From: Candidatus Cloacimonetes bacterium 4572_55
GTDB lineage: Bacteria > 4572-55
Direction of reading: 5' to 3'
Length of the DNA stretch: 64,000 nucleotides
NCBI GenBank assembly: GCA_002084765.1
Contig: NBMB01000009.1
Location: 1 to 64,000 of the forward strand
The position numbers and the translations under genes were made by a program. Position 1 is the first letter of the stretch. Each line of letters starts with the position of its first letter. The notes beneath the pieces were generated by a model. The model did not search any database and had not been told where the DNA came from. It worked only from the letters and a program-made list of their open reading frames with translations. Positions 17,794-26,945 of this stretch are shown here, piece by piece.

Positions 17794-19320
17794 ATGAAAA
17801 AACAATCCCGCGCTTCAGTGATCCTCAGAAATACGCTGAGCAATTATATGCAATACGTGGTCAAAGTCGGGATTTCTCTTATATCCATTCCGATCATTAT
17901 CCGTTTGATGGGTAAGGAGTTATATGGATTATGGGAGCTGGTCATGTCGATGATCGGCTTTATAGGGCTGTTGGATTTTGGATTTGCCACTTCTGTAGTC
18001 AAATATGTCGCGGAAAGTAAAGGGCAGAAAGATTCTAAACGAATGAATCTGATCGTCAGCACCGTTTTTTACGCCTACCTTTTTCTCGCAGCTGCGGTGG
18101 TGATTCTCAGCTCGGGATTTGCCTTTTTATACAGCGACCTTTTTCATCTTCCGGACACCGTAACAGACGTAGCCCCCTGGGTGATGATTTTGATCGGCAT
18201 ACGAACCGCGCTGAATTTTCCATTCTCCGTTTATCGCGGCGTCTTGTTCGGTCATCAGCGCATCGCGCTATTGAACGCCATCGAAATCGTGATGAATATT
18301 TTGGAAGCCACCGCATCGATTTTGGTTCTTTATCTCGGATTCGGGATCATTGGATTTGCATGCGCGTATCTTGCCTCTTATCTGCTGAAAGCCCTTACTC
18401 GGATGTACTTTTCCTACCGGGAGACCGAAAATCTGCACGTCTCGGTCAAACTGTTCCAGAAAGACAAATTGAGAGAAGTCACATCCGTCAGCCTCTATCT
18501 TTTCATCATTTTAGCCTCCGGAACCATCGCCGCGCAAGTCGATCGTATCGTGATCAAGCTCTTTGCCGCTTTGGAAGCGGTCGCTGTCTATTCGGTCGCT
18601 GCAAAAATGTCGAACTATGTCTTCCGTCTGGCAAAACAATTCATCAACGCCTTGACCCCGCTTATCGCGGAACTGAAGGGCGCAGGTGAGACCAAAAATA
18701 TTCAGCGAGTGATGCTGGAAGGCACCAAATTGTCGCTGATAATCGTCTCTCCCCTGGCCATGTCACTCTTCTTTTTTTCCAAAGACCTGATGGTAGCCTG
18801 GATCGGTCCCGACTTTGAGGAGAGCGGAGTTGTTCTCTCTATTTTACTTCTGGCGATCTTTCCCACAGTCATCCAAGCCAATGCGGGAAACATTTTGGCT
18901 ATGACCGACAATCATCGGTTTGCCGCGTGGACGTCGCTCGGATCCGCAATTCTGAACGTAATCATGAGCGTAATATTGATACAGTTTCTGGGACTTCCTG
19001 GGGTCGCTCTCGGCACCCTGATCTCCGCGTTTGTGATGCAGACCATATTGGTTCTATACACATGCAGGGTAATCCCTATCGATATAACAAAACTGCTGAT
19101 ACGGTCTATCCTCCCAATTATACCGCCCATGATCCCCGCCTTTCTCATCATGTTCATCATCCGGGTCTATATCCACCCGACCAACCTCATACTCGTCGGG
19201 ATAGAAAGCGGAATCGGCGCGGCAGTCTATCTGATCTTTGCCTATTTTCTCTCTTTTGATCAAAAAGAGAAAAACCTTTATCGGGGAAAAGTCCTTAAAT
19301 TTATTAAAAGAAAAAAATAA
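17794..19320 (+). CDS. Polysaccharide flippase (MATE/Wzx-like), copy 1
   Basis: The product has 508 residues and about 12-14 membrane helices, and belongs to the MOP superfamily (Wzx/PST type). It would flip undecaprenyl-PP-linked oligosaccharide to the periplasm. Characteristic pieces are YGLWELVMSMIGF, LDFGFATSVVKYVAE and FPFSVYRGVLFGHQRIALLN. It is clearly paralogous to the next gene over its full length. It lies after a terminator-like hairpin, so it may have its own promoter or depend on read-through. Confidence 0.88.
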   Translation: MKKQSRASVILRNTLSNYMQYVVKVGISLISIPIIIRLMGKELYGLWELVMSMIGFIGLLDFGFATSVVKYVAESKGQKDSKRMNLIVSTVFYAYLFLAAAVVILSSGFAFLYSDLFHLPDTVTDVAPWVMILIGIRTALNFPFSVYRGVLFGHQRIALLNAIEIVMNILEATASILVLYLGFGIIGFACAYLASYLLKALTRMYFSYRETENLHVSVKLFQKDKLREVTSVSLYLFIILASGTIAAQVDRIVIKLFAALEAVAVYSVAAKMSNYVFRLAKQFINALTPLIAELKGAGETKNIQRVMLEGTKLSLIIVSPLAMSLFFFSKDLMVAWIGPDFEESGVVLSILLLAIFPTVIQANAGNILAMTDNHRFAAWTSLGSAILNVIMSVILIQFLGLPGVALGTLISAFVMQTILVLYTCRVIPIDITKLLIRSILPIIPPMIPAFLIMFIIRVYIHPTNLILVGIESGIGAAVYLIFAYFLSFDQKEKNLYRGKVLKFIKRKK

Positions 19321-19338
19321 TCTCAACCCATTACGCTT

Positions 19339-20880
19339 ATGCCAAACAGAAAGAATTCCTCTCGCTCATCCATTATTCTGAAAAACACCCTGACAAATTA
19401 TCTGCAATTTGCCATCAAACTGCTCATCACCTTTATCACACTCCCGATAATCATCCGCTATTTGGGGGTCGAACGATACGGCTTGTGGGGGCTGACCATG
19501 TCTATGGTCGGATTTCTCACCACCCTGGACCTCGGATTTGGCACATCTATCACCAAATATGTGGCGGAAACAAAAGGGGAAGGAGACACGGAGCGACGCA
19601 ACCGAATCGTCAGTTCCATCTTCAGCGTCTATCTGGCAATCTCGGTGGCTGTCATTCTCATCGTCGCTATCGCGGCTCAGTTCTACGGCGACATATTCGA
19701 CCTGCCGGATCACCTACTCTACGAAGCAAAATGGGCGTTGATTCTCATCGGCATAAGGGTCGCCCTGAACTTCCCTTTTTCCGTCTATCGCGGCATCCTA
19801 TTCGGACAACAGCGTATCGCTCTACTCAATAGTATTGAAATCACGGTGAATATCGTCGAAGCGGTCGTCGTCATTACAACGCTTTACTACGGATATGGCA
19901 TCATCGGTTACGCGACGATCTACCTGATTTCCTATCTGATCAAGGCAAGCCTGCGGCTCTTTTTTGCGTATCGGGAAACGAAAAATTTGCATGTGACTCC
20001 TCGCCTGTTTCAACGAGAAAAATTATGGGAAGTGACCTCTTTTAGCCTCTATGCCTTTATGACCGTTTCCGCGGCCGCGGTAGCGATCCAGATGGATTTT
20101 ATCATCATCAAACTCTTCGACTCATTGGCAGCCGTAGCAATCTACTCAGTCGCCATACGAGTCTCCCGTCATGTCATACGAATGGCTCGAAAATTCCTGA
20201 ATGTGCTAGTGCCCCTGATCGCCGAGCTGAAAGGCGCGGGTGATAGAGAAAGTATCCGGAGGGTAATGTTGGAAGGAACCAAACTTTCGCTTTTGATCGT
20301 CACGCCGACGACGATCGCGCTTCTCTATTTTTGTAGCGACCTGATCACCTACTGGGTTGGCGAAGAGTTTGCCGAAAGCGCGCAAATTTTGACCGTATTT
20401 TTGATCACGGTCTTCCCGACTGTGATCCGCACCAATGCCGGAAATATCCTGAACATGTCCGGTCATCACAGATTCGCTGCCCGCGCCACCATCGTCGGAG
20501 CGATAATCAACGTGACCCTCAGCGTGATCCTGATCCATTTTTTCGGGCTGATCGGCGTGGCGTTCGGCACATTTGTCGCCATCTCTCTCGTCCAGTTAGC
20601 GGTTGTCGATAAAGTCTGCCGAATCTATCAAATATCGATAAGCGATTTGCTGAAACGGTCGGTTCTGCCAATCCTTCCGCCTATGATCCCTGCGCTGTCG
20701 GGTGTATGGGTATTAAATCGCCTCTTTCCACCAACTAACCTCTTTTGGGTCGTCGTCTATATGGGGATCGAAGTCCTGATATACGTTCTATTCATGTACT
20801 TTTTCTCGTTCAGTCAGAGCGAACGCTATCGATACGGAAAAAAATTGAAGCGGTTCGTCAGGAGAAACCACCAAGAATAG
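19339..20880 (+). CDS. Polysaccharide flippase (MATE/Wzx-like), copy 2
   Basis: This 513-residue, multi-helix membrane protein is a tandem paralogue of the preceding gene. The shared blocks include YGLWGLTMSMVGF, FPFSVYRGILFGQQRIALLN, the ELKGAG(E/D) loop and VMLEGTKLSLLIV. Copies start only 18 bases apart, which points to a tandem duplication in this lineage. Two flippases in one locus suggest either two exported repeat units or specialisation. The last three residues (HQE) follow a basic tail, as in copy 1. Confidence 0.88.
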   Translation: MPNRKNSSRSSIILKNTLTNYLQFAIKLLITFITLPIIIRYLGVERYGLWGLTMSMVGFLTTLDLGFGTSITKYVAETKGEGDTERRNRIVSSIFSVYLAISVAVILIVAIAAQFYGDIFDLPDHLLYEAKWALILIGIRVALNFPFSVYRGILFGQQRIALLNSIEITVNIVEAVVVITTLYYGYGIIGYATIYLISYLIKASLRLFFAYRETKNLHVTPRLFQREKLWEVTSFSLYAFMTVSAAAVAIQMDFIIIKLFDSLAAVAIYSVAIRVSRHVIRMARKFLNVLVPLIAELKGAGDRESIRRVMLEGTKLSLLIVTPTTIALLYFCSDLITYWVGEEFAESAQILTVFLITVFPTVIRTNAGNILNMSGHHRFAARATIVGAIINVTLSVILIHFFGLIGVAFGTFVAISLVQLAVVDKVCRIYQISISDLLKRSVLPILPPMIPALSGVWVLNRLFPPTNLFWVVVYMGIEVLIYVLFMYFFSFSQSERYRYGKKLKRFVRRNHQE

Positions 20881-20937
20881 GAATGAAACGGTTACATCTA
20901 TGAACTCAGGCTCGTGACGTTCTCTAACCTGAACGAT

Positions 20938-21468
20938 TCAATCTAATCCCAGCCCTTCTCCTTTTCGTTTGATGAAATTGATTAAATTGTAATCTTGCAT
21001 ATCGCTCGCCAACCGCAGCGCGCCAATATAGTGGGACTTAGCGGATTTCATATCCCCAGCGTTTTGAGCGACTAATCCCAAATTTGTTAAAATTCGACTC
21101 ATATTTTCCACATCTTTAATCTGCCGCGCCAAATCCAACGCTTTTTGATACGAATTTTTTGCTTGAAGAAAATTTTTCTGGGAAAAAAACAATCTACCCA
21201 GACTAAACACCATCATACTTTGGTTGCGTATATCGCCCAGAGATTCGGCGATTCTCGAGCCTTCCCGGTAGTGCTTTTCCGAGTCCTCAAACAGTTTTTG
21301 ATTATACTCTTTTCCGGCCAAAACAATCAGCGCATCCAGGGTTTCTCTTAGATTTTCAGCCTCCTGAATATCGCTGATTTTTTCCGAGAGCTCTTCAATG
21401 CTCAAGTCTTCATTTCTTCGTTTTTTGGTCGTTTTAAAACCAAATTTTTTTAGAAGGCGATTTAGCAT
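20938..21468 (-). CDS. Small TPR protein
   Basis: The product has about 176 residues, with a charged N-terminus (KKFGFKTTKKRRNED) and three or four TPR units, such as KHYREGSRIAESLG and AKNSYQKALDLARQ. There is no signal peptide if the ATG at 21468 is used, which is where the soluble sequence begins. An upstream start at 21537 would add a hydrophobic stretch. It is convergent with the flippase gene. Its partner is unknown. Confidence 0.7.
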   Translation of the reverse strand: MLNRLLKKFGFKTTKKRRNEDLSIEELSEKISDIQEAENLRETLDALIVLAGKEYNQKLFEDSEKHYREGSRIAESLGDIRNQSMMVFSLGRLFFSQKNFLQAKNSYQKALDLARQIKDVENMSRILTNLGLVAQNAGDMKSAKSHYIGALRLASDMQDYNLINFIKRKGEGLGLD

Positions 21469-22036
21469 AAAAATTTGTCCGAAAATGACGACTATAATTG
21501 ACCTTTGAAGTTTACACAACCAAAAAAAACGGAACATCTCCCATCTTTTTTATAAACAGACACGAGAAGTTCAAAAGCAAAAAATAGGCGTTGCCATTCA
21601 TTGAAAAATATCGGCTCATGTGCGATATTTCTTAAAACAAAATGCAATTTATTCAGAAAACTGGATATTGAAAATGATCAAGACGATTTTGGTCAGCGGA
21701 TTTAACAACTCAATAAAATTATACTTCATCAAGGCAATTTGAACAAGACATTTATCCGTAATGAGGGGAATGAATCGTGATAAACCCGATAACCTGAGTT
21801 ACTCATGATGAGAACGCTCCTGCCTCGTCACTTTTACTACAAAAGGCGGCTTAACGTGAACTTTCAGACGAACAAATCATGCCCCTGTCTCAAAATTTTT
21901 CTTGACTTAATTCATCAACCCATGTAAAATAGTCAAATTCCCGCTTGTATCTAAGCTCTTTGCATAATGCGTTGGGCAGAATTTTCGAGAGATTTTTATA
22001 CGCCCCACAATTTGAATTCGGATCGTGAGCCGAATC
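21469..22036. other. Intergenic region upstream of the CheR gene
   Basis: About 570 bases without a supportable gene, apart from a possible short 5' extension of the TPR gene. It contains a good candidate promoter for the CheR gene (21902-21930). No RNA gene or known riboswitch was recognised. Confidence 0.5.
21902..21930 (+). promoter_or_regulatory. Candidate sigma-70 promoter for the CheR-TPR gene
   Basis: TTGACT (21902-21907) and TAAAAT (21925-21930) with exactly 17 bases between them give 5/6 and 5/6 matches. It would leave a leader of about 100 bases. Confidence 0.6.
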
Positions 22037-23425
22037 ATGGAACTGAATCTATTACAAGACTTCAAAAAGTTGATCGCAAAACGGACAGGTTTGCACCTGC
22101 GCGTTCAGGATCAACAAAAACTGAGTCAAGCGATTGAAAGACGCCAAAATATCGCTCGACTGCCTACGCCTCAAGAGTATTACCGCCGGCTTTTTCTCGA
22201 TCAAAGCAATGCGGATATTGAATGGCGAAAATTCATCGTGTTGCTGACCACAGACGAGACTTTTTTTTTCCGTGACAAGGGACAGATCGCACTTTTGAAA
22301 AGCCATATTATTCCAGAAATTATCCATTCTCGACAGCGGAATAAACGGCTGCGTATCTGGAGCGCGGGTTGCTCGACCGGAGAAGAGCCGTATTCTTTAG
22401 CGATCCTCATCAACGAACTTTTGCCGATTAGCGATAAATGGAATGTCTTTATCCTGGGGACCGACATTAACGAGCATTCGATCGAGACAGCTCGAACCGG
22501 TATTTATAGCAATTGGTCGTTCCGATCGGTGAACCGTGCGATTCAGCGGCGATATTTTACTAAATACAATCTCGATTGGAAAATTGACGAAAAAATTCGG
22601 CGGATGGTCACGTTTCGGGTGGGAAACCTTCGGAAAGAAAAAGCACCGAATTACCGAGTCGGTATATATGAGATGGATTTGATTCTCTGCCGAAATGTGT
22701 TTATTTATTTTGAACCGCAAGCAATCTCGGAAGTTTTGCATAAATTCAACAATACCTTGGTGAAAAATGGGTATCTCCTGACCGGTCATTCCGAGCTTTA
22801 CTGTCAGGATTTACATCAGTTTGTGGCTCGCTCCTTTCCCTGCTCGATCGTTTATCAAAAGAGCGAGCCCGTGGTAAAATGGAAAGGGACGATCTCGGAT
22901 AAGGGAGTGGAGACGCCGAAATTACCCAAATTTTCGGCTCTCCCCACTGTTGCAAAAAACAACTTTCCAAAAAAAAAAATTCAAAGCGTAATCCAACAGA
23001 CAGAGTGTGTTCCGGAGTCTAAACTGAATCAGTCAGACACGCTTTTTCTCTCGGCGCAAAATTTTGCCAACTCCGGCAATCACACTCGGTCGATCAAGAT
23101 CTGCCAGAAAATATTGGAAATCGATCCGACGCATATCAAAACGCATTATCTTCTGGCGCATATCAAGGAAGAGGCGGGCGCGATCGAGGAGGCGAAATCT
23201 TGCCTGAAAAAGGTAATCTATCTGGAGCCGGAGTACATCGCCGCTTATATCGAGTTGGCTTCTTTGTATGAGCTGGAGGATGATTTTAAACGGGCAAAAA
23301 AAATGTGGTCTACCGGTATGAATTTATTGAAACGAAAACCAAAAAATGACCTGATCGAGCCTTATGAAAATGTGACCGCCGAAGAATTAATCCGGCATAT
23401 CAAGGACTTGATCTCAGAGTTGTAA
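22037..23425 (+). CDS. CheR-type methyltransferase with C-terminal TPRs
   Basis: The product has about 462 residues. The N-terminal helical CheR domain is followed by a SAM-binding domain with RIWSAGCSTGEEPYSLAIL (about 108-126) and the DLILCRNVFIYF motif near 220. These enzymes methylate glutamates of chemoreceptors. A linker of about 60 residues leads to two or three TPRs (LAHIKEEAGAIEEAKSCLKK type), as in CheR proteins of alternative chemosensory systems. No receptor or CheA/CheB is in the window. The GTG at 22025 is an alternative start. It ends next to a receiver-PAS gene, likely co-transcribed. Confidence 0.85.
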   Translation: MELNLLQDFKKLIAKRTGLHLRVQDQQKLSQAIERRQNIARLPTPQEYYRRLFLDQSNADIEWRKFIVLLTTDETFFFRDKGQIALLKSHIIPEIIHSRQRNKRLRIWSAGCSTGEEPYSLAILINELLPISDKWNVFILGTDINEHSIETARTGIYSNWSFRSVNRAIQRRYFTKYNLDWKIDEKIRRMVTFRVGNLRKEKAPNYRVGIYEMDLILCRNVFIYFEPQAISEVLHKFNNTLVKNGYLLTGHSELYCQDLHQFVARSFPCSIVYQKSEPVVKWKGTISDKGVETPKLPKFSALPTVAKNNFPKKKIQSVIQQTECVPESKLNQSDTLFLSAQNFANSGNHTRSIKICQKILEIDPTHIKTHYLLAHIKEEAGAIEEAKSCLKKVIYLEPEYIAAYIELASLYELEDDFKRAKKMWSTGMNLLKRKPKNDLIEPYENVTAEELIRHIKDLISEL

Positions 23426-23466
23426 TGACTCACGTCAATAACTCAAAAACTCAAAAGGTTTGGATA

Positions 23467-24597
23467 ATGAATGAAATAACCGTGTTAATCGTTGAAGATG
23501 AGGTGATTGTCGCCGCGAATCTGAAAAGGCGCTTGGAAAATTTTGGTTATCGAGTCTGCGGGATAGCACCCTCGGGCGAGGCGGCGATAGAAAAAGCGGA
23601 TCAGTTTCGACCAGACATGATTTTTATGGATATCATGTTGGAAACCGATATGGATGGAGTGGAAGCAGCCGAACATATCCGCCGGCAGTTTGATATTCCA
23701 GTGGTGTTTGTGACCGCATTCTCAGACGAACAGACGCTGCAGAGGGCAAAGATAACCGAGCCTTACGGATATATCATCAAACCCTTTAATATGAAAGAGT
23801 TACAGACAATAGTAGAGATTACGGTCTATAAGCACGACATAGAAAAGAAGATGCGAGAAAATCGCCAATGGATTATGACTATTCTGAATAATATTCACGA
23901 CGCTATCATTGTGGTGAATACCGAAGAGCAGATTACTTTTATGAACCCAACTGTAGAACACATATCTAAACTGACCTCCGATGAGGTAATGGGGAAACAT
24001 TTCGGTTCTCTTTTTACATTTATGTGTGAAAAGAACAAGAAGGAAATCAAAAATGTGATCTCAAAAGTTATAGAAAGCGGTCAGCCACAGGATACTGTGG
24101 ATAATCACATTTTGATTAATCGCCACGGGGATCAAATACAGATCGAATATAACCTGGCACCGATTATCGACGAAGCCGGGAAGGTAACAGACGTCATTTT
24201 TGTCTTTCGGGATATAACCAAGCGCAAGGAGGCGGAAGAGCTATTGCGAATCAAAGAGATCGCTATGAGAAATTCGATTAATGCCATCGCTATCACGGAT
24301 TTGATGGGCAACATAACTTACGTCAATAAGGCTTTCCTAAAACTCTGGGGGTACGAGAAAGAACAAAATATTTTCGGTGGACCGTCCGCTAATTTCTGGC
24401 AACTGGAGGACAACGCTCTGGAGGTGATCGAAAAATTGACCGGCGAGGAAAGCTGGATCGGAATGATACGGGCTACGCATCGAGATAGAAAATCTATGGA
24501 GCTTGAGCTTTCCGCAACAATGGTGATCGACGATTTGGGAAATCCCGTCTGCATGATGACTTCGTTTGTCGATCCGAATAACCGATTAATTACGTGA
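23467..24597 (+). CDS. Receiver-PAS-PAS signalling protein without output domain
   Basis: This cytoplasmic protein of 376 residues starts with a receiver domain (VLIVEDE, phosphorylated Asp in MIFMDIML, Lys in YIIKPF), linked by a short coiled coil to two PAS domains (about 130-250 and 255-375). No kinase, GGDEF or HTH domain follows the second PAS; the gene simply stops. It may pass a signal to a separate partner. I chose the ATG at 23467 since it follows AAAGG and starts at the receiver; the 23425 start would overlap the CheR stop. Confidence 0.82.
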   Translation: MNEITVLIVEDEVIVAANLKRRLENFGYRVCGIAPSGEAAIEKADQFRPDMIFMDIMLETDMDGVEAAEHIRRQFDIPVVFVTAFSDEQTLQRAKITEPYGYIIKPFNMKELQTIVEITVYKHDIEKKMRENRQWIMTILNNIHDAIIVVNTEEQITFMNPTVEHISKLTSDEVMGKHFGSLFTFMCEKNKKEIKNVISKVIESGQPQDTVDNHILINRHGDQIQIEYNLAPIIDEAGKVTDVIFVFRDITKRKEAEELLRIKEIAMRNSINAIAITDLMGNITYVNKAFLKLWGYEKEQNIFGGPSANFWQLEDNALEVIEKLTGEESWIGMIRATHRDRKSMELELSATMVIDDLGNPVCMMTSFVDPNNRLIT

Positions 24598-24621
24598 TTT
24601 ATCACATTTTATGGTGAAAAG

Positions 24622-24640
24622 GTCCGCAGATTTTGCAGAG
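24622..24640 (+). repeat. Dispersed CCGCAGATTT element, copy 2
   Basis: The sequence gtccgcagattttgcagag matches the beginning of the elements at 16492 and 26063. It lies between convergent genes. Confidence 0.4.
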
Positions 24641-24761
24641 AACGGCTCACTAAAAGACATTACCCACAGCTTTTTTAGCGGATCACAAAGTCGATCGCAA
24701 ATTTTTTGACTGAAACACGGCAAGGTCATGCGATCAAGGCACTATTTGATAAAAAAGAAAC

Positions 24762-25967
24762 TCATCTCCGAATGCTTTTAGCAAATTTATCCGTTGATGT
24801 GGCATGGCGCATATACACATTGAGCGGCTCAATATCCTTCTCATGGACTTCGACAAATGCCAATCCCATATCATATCTGTCATCCACCCTCTCCTCGATC
24901 CGAACCACTTTGGTCAACATTTTCACATTATGATCCATACCAGGCAACCGCATCTCTAAACTTAAGATCGATCCGATGGCAAAAGCCTTATTGCTCTCTA
25001 ACAAAACCCCGCCCACAGCAATATTTTTTACTTTCGCTGGGATTTTTTTATTTTCCTGACCCGTAAGGTGTTCCAAATTGACAACAAAGGAGATGTCGAA
25101 GCGAACGTAACGTCGTCTCTCTTCATAATAAAGATAGGATCGATTTCGCCCGTCCCGTTTTGCCTGATAAAGAGCAATATCCGCTTTTTGCACCAATTCC
25201 TTTGGATACTTGGCGTCAATGGGATACGACGCGATACCAGAACTTAGAGTGACCGGCTGACACCAGACGCTGTTATCGTGCTTGACCGATGAATAGCTCT
25301 GCACCATATTGGCGATCCGTTTTGTCAAATGTAAGCCGTCCGGTCCGATCGTCTCCGGCATGATCACGCAAAATTCCTCCCCACCGTAGCGGCAAGGGAT
25401 GTCGGAATCTCGGCAGCACTTCATAATAATATTCGCCACCTCTATCAGTGCCAGATCGCCCTGTGGATGTCCGTATGTGTCGTTGTATTCCTTAAAATGG
25501 TCGATGTCGATCATCAACACCGACATCACCAGATTATAACGCTTTGCCCGTTGAAATTCCCGAAATAAATTTTCTTCAAAATAGCGGCGATTGTAGATGC
25601 CCGTAAGTCCGTCGGTCATAGCTGATTCCATGGTCTGTTCAAAAATAGAAATCTCTATGATTTTCGGATTCTCTATCTGTTTGTTGATATGAGTAAAATA
25701 ATCCAAAATTCCCACCCGCAAATCCACCTCTCGATCCAATTTTACCGACATTTCGTCTTGGTGGGCGACAATTTTCTGCCAATGTTCCTTTGCCTCGTCA
25801 GCATCGAATTCCAAATGTGTCAACAACTTCAACACTTCGGCGTAGAACTCTACATGATTGCGGGCATGGGATGCTATTTTGCTACGAATAAAATCGGAGT
25901 TGACGCTCTCCTCTCTCAAAAGCTGGATAATTTGATTAGAATATTTGGCATTTTCATTTCTTTCCAT
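24762..25967 (-). CDS. Diguanylate cyclase (GGDEF) with C-terminal PilZ domain
   Basis: This 401-residue cytoplasmic protein would make cyclic di-GMP and also bind it. An N-terminal helical region (about 1-125) precedes the GGDEF domain, which has MTDGLTGIYNRRYF, an intact active site RYGGEEF and an inhibitory-site RxxD five residues before it (RDSD). The PilZ domain follows (about 290-395), with an RRRYVRFD arginine motif and KNIAVGG in place of the usual (D/N)xSxxG, so the serine is alanine. A GAGGAAG site precedes the ATG. In this neighbourhood it could connect c-di-GMP to exopolysaccharide production. Confidence 0.9.
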   Translation of the reverse strand: MERNENAKYSNQIIQLLREESVNSDFIRSKIASHARNHVEFYAEVLKLLTHLEFDADEAKEHWQKIVAHQDEMSVKLDREVDLRVGILDYFTHINKQIENPKIIEISIFEQTMESAMTDGLTGIYNRRYFEENLFREFQRAKRYNLVMSVLMIDIDHFKEYNDTYGHPQGDLALIEVANIIMKCCRDSDIPCRYGGEEFCVIMPETIGPDGLHLTKRIANMVQSYSSVKHDNSVWCQPVTLSSGIASYPIDAKYPKELVQKADIALYQAKRDGRNRSYLYYEERRRYVRFDISFVVNLEHLTGQENKKIPAKVKNIAVGGVLLESNKAFAIGSILSLEMRLPGMDHNVKMLTKVVRIEERVDDRYDMGLAFVEVHEKDIEPLNVYMRHATSTDKFAKSIRR

Positions 25968-26062
25968 GGTAACTTCCTCGCGTAGAAACTTTCCGATCCG
26001 TTTTAAAAGCCAACTTACAACGAATAATTATAACCGATATTGGGAATTATGCAACTTATTTT

Positions 26063-26094
26063 ATCCGCAGATTTTATAAATTTTATAGATTTCA
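26063..26094 (+). repeat. Dispersed CCGCAGATTT element, copy 3
   Basis: The sequence begins tccgcagattttataaattt and continues to atagatttcac. It is related to the elements at 16492 and 24622 and lies just after the lipM-like gene. Confidence 0.4.
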
Positions 26095-26098
26095 CGGG

Positions 26099-26923
26099 TT
26101 AACCCCTCTGAGGTTTTGAATTCCATGCGTCGTTATCATATTTGTCTTTGATGAGGCGTTCAGCGGTCTGGGACTCAACTGGCGTGAGATTGTCGATCCG
26201 AAAATCCAGATCAAAGTATTTTCCAAAGCCGATTCGGAGCGTGTCCGAGACCTCGCTGAATGAGACCTCCCTTCCCAGAATTCCAGACAGAGACGCGGTA
26301 TTTTGTCGCAAATATCTGGAAATACATTTTTTTTTATCAGGTTGAAATCGGATCAATTCGACCATTTCCTCTTGATGACCGGCTAATAGGATCGACCCGT
26401 GCTGCAAGATCATCCCGGAAATTCTTCGCTGCGCGCTACCGACCAACTTTTTGTTGCGATAGGTCAGCTCGTATCTGGCAGACGCGGTAAAACAGGGGGA
26501 TTTGATCTTCTCACGATCCGGCAAGAGCCTGGACTTTTCCAATTCCGTGATTATTCCCAACTTTGCCAATCCCGACGCGAGACCGAGACTGATTGCGTGA
26601 TAGGTCTCATGGATCGTTCCGCCAATCGACGGATCGTTCTCTGGGGCAACTACGCTGTAAGTGACTTCGTTATCATGGTATACAGCGCGACCTCCGGTCA
26701 AACGGCGCACCACGCTCACCCCCAATTCTCGACGTCGCTCCAAATCGAATTCCCTGACCGAATTTTGCATATAACCGAACGAAATCGCGGCGGGTTTCCA
26801 GCCGTAAACTCGAAATGTGGGCTGATCCGAATAATGTAGCGTCAACGCCTCGTCTACCGCCATATTATACGCGGCGCTTTTGTGACCAGTCTCTATAAAT
26901 CGCCAAATCGGTTTTTTTTCCAT
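26099..26923 (-). CDS. lipM: LipM-type octanoyltransferase / lipoate-protein ligase family
   Basis: The product has 274 residues with the biotin/lipoate A/B ligase fold. It shows the RRLTGGRAVYHDNEVTYS block, the lysine in NKKLVGSAQRR and a cysteine in KSPCFTASARYEL at the position used as acyl carrier by LipM octanoyltransferases. Lipoate-protein ligases of the LplA type lack that cysteine, so LipM is favoured. It would move octanoyl groups from acyl carrier protein to a lipoyl domain. It lies downstream of a TPR lipid-independent secreted protein gene with 22 bases between, a likely operon. Confidence 0.75.
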   Translation of the reverse strand: MEKKPIWRFIETGHKSAAYNMAVDEALTLHYSDQPTFRVYGWKPAAISFGYMQNSVREFDLERRRELGVSVVRRLTGGRAVYHDNEVTYSVVAPENDPSIGGTIHETYHAISLGLASGLAKLGIITELEKSRLLPDREKIKSPCFTASARYELTYRNKKLVGSAQRRISGMILQHGSILLAGHQEEMVELIRFQPDKKKCISRYLRQNTASLSGILGREVSFSEVSDTLRIGFGKYFDLDFRIDNLTPVESQTAERLIKDKYDNDAWNSKPQRG

Positions 26924-26945
26924 ATCGCAAACTTTACTACAAATT

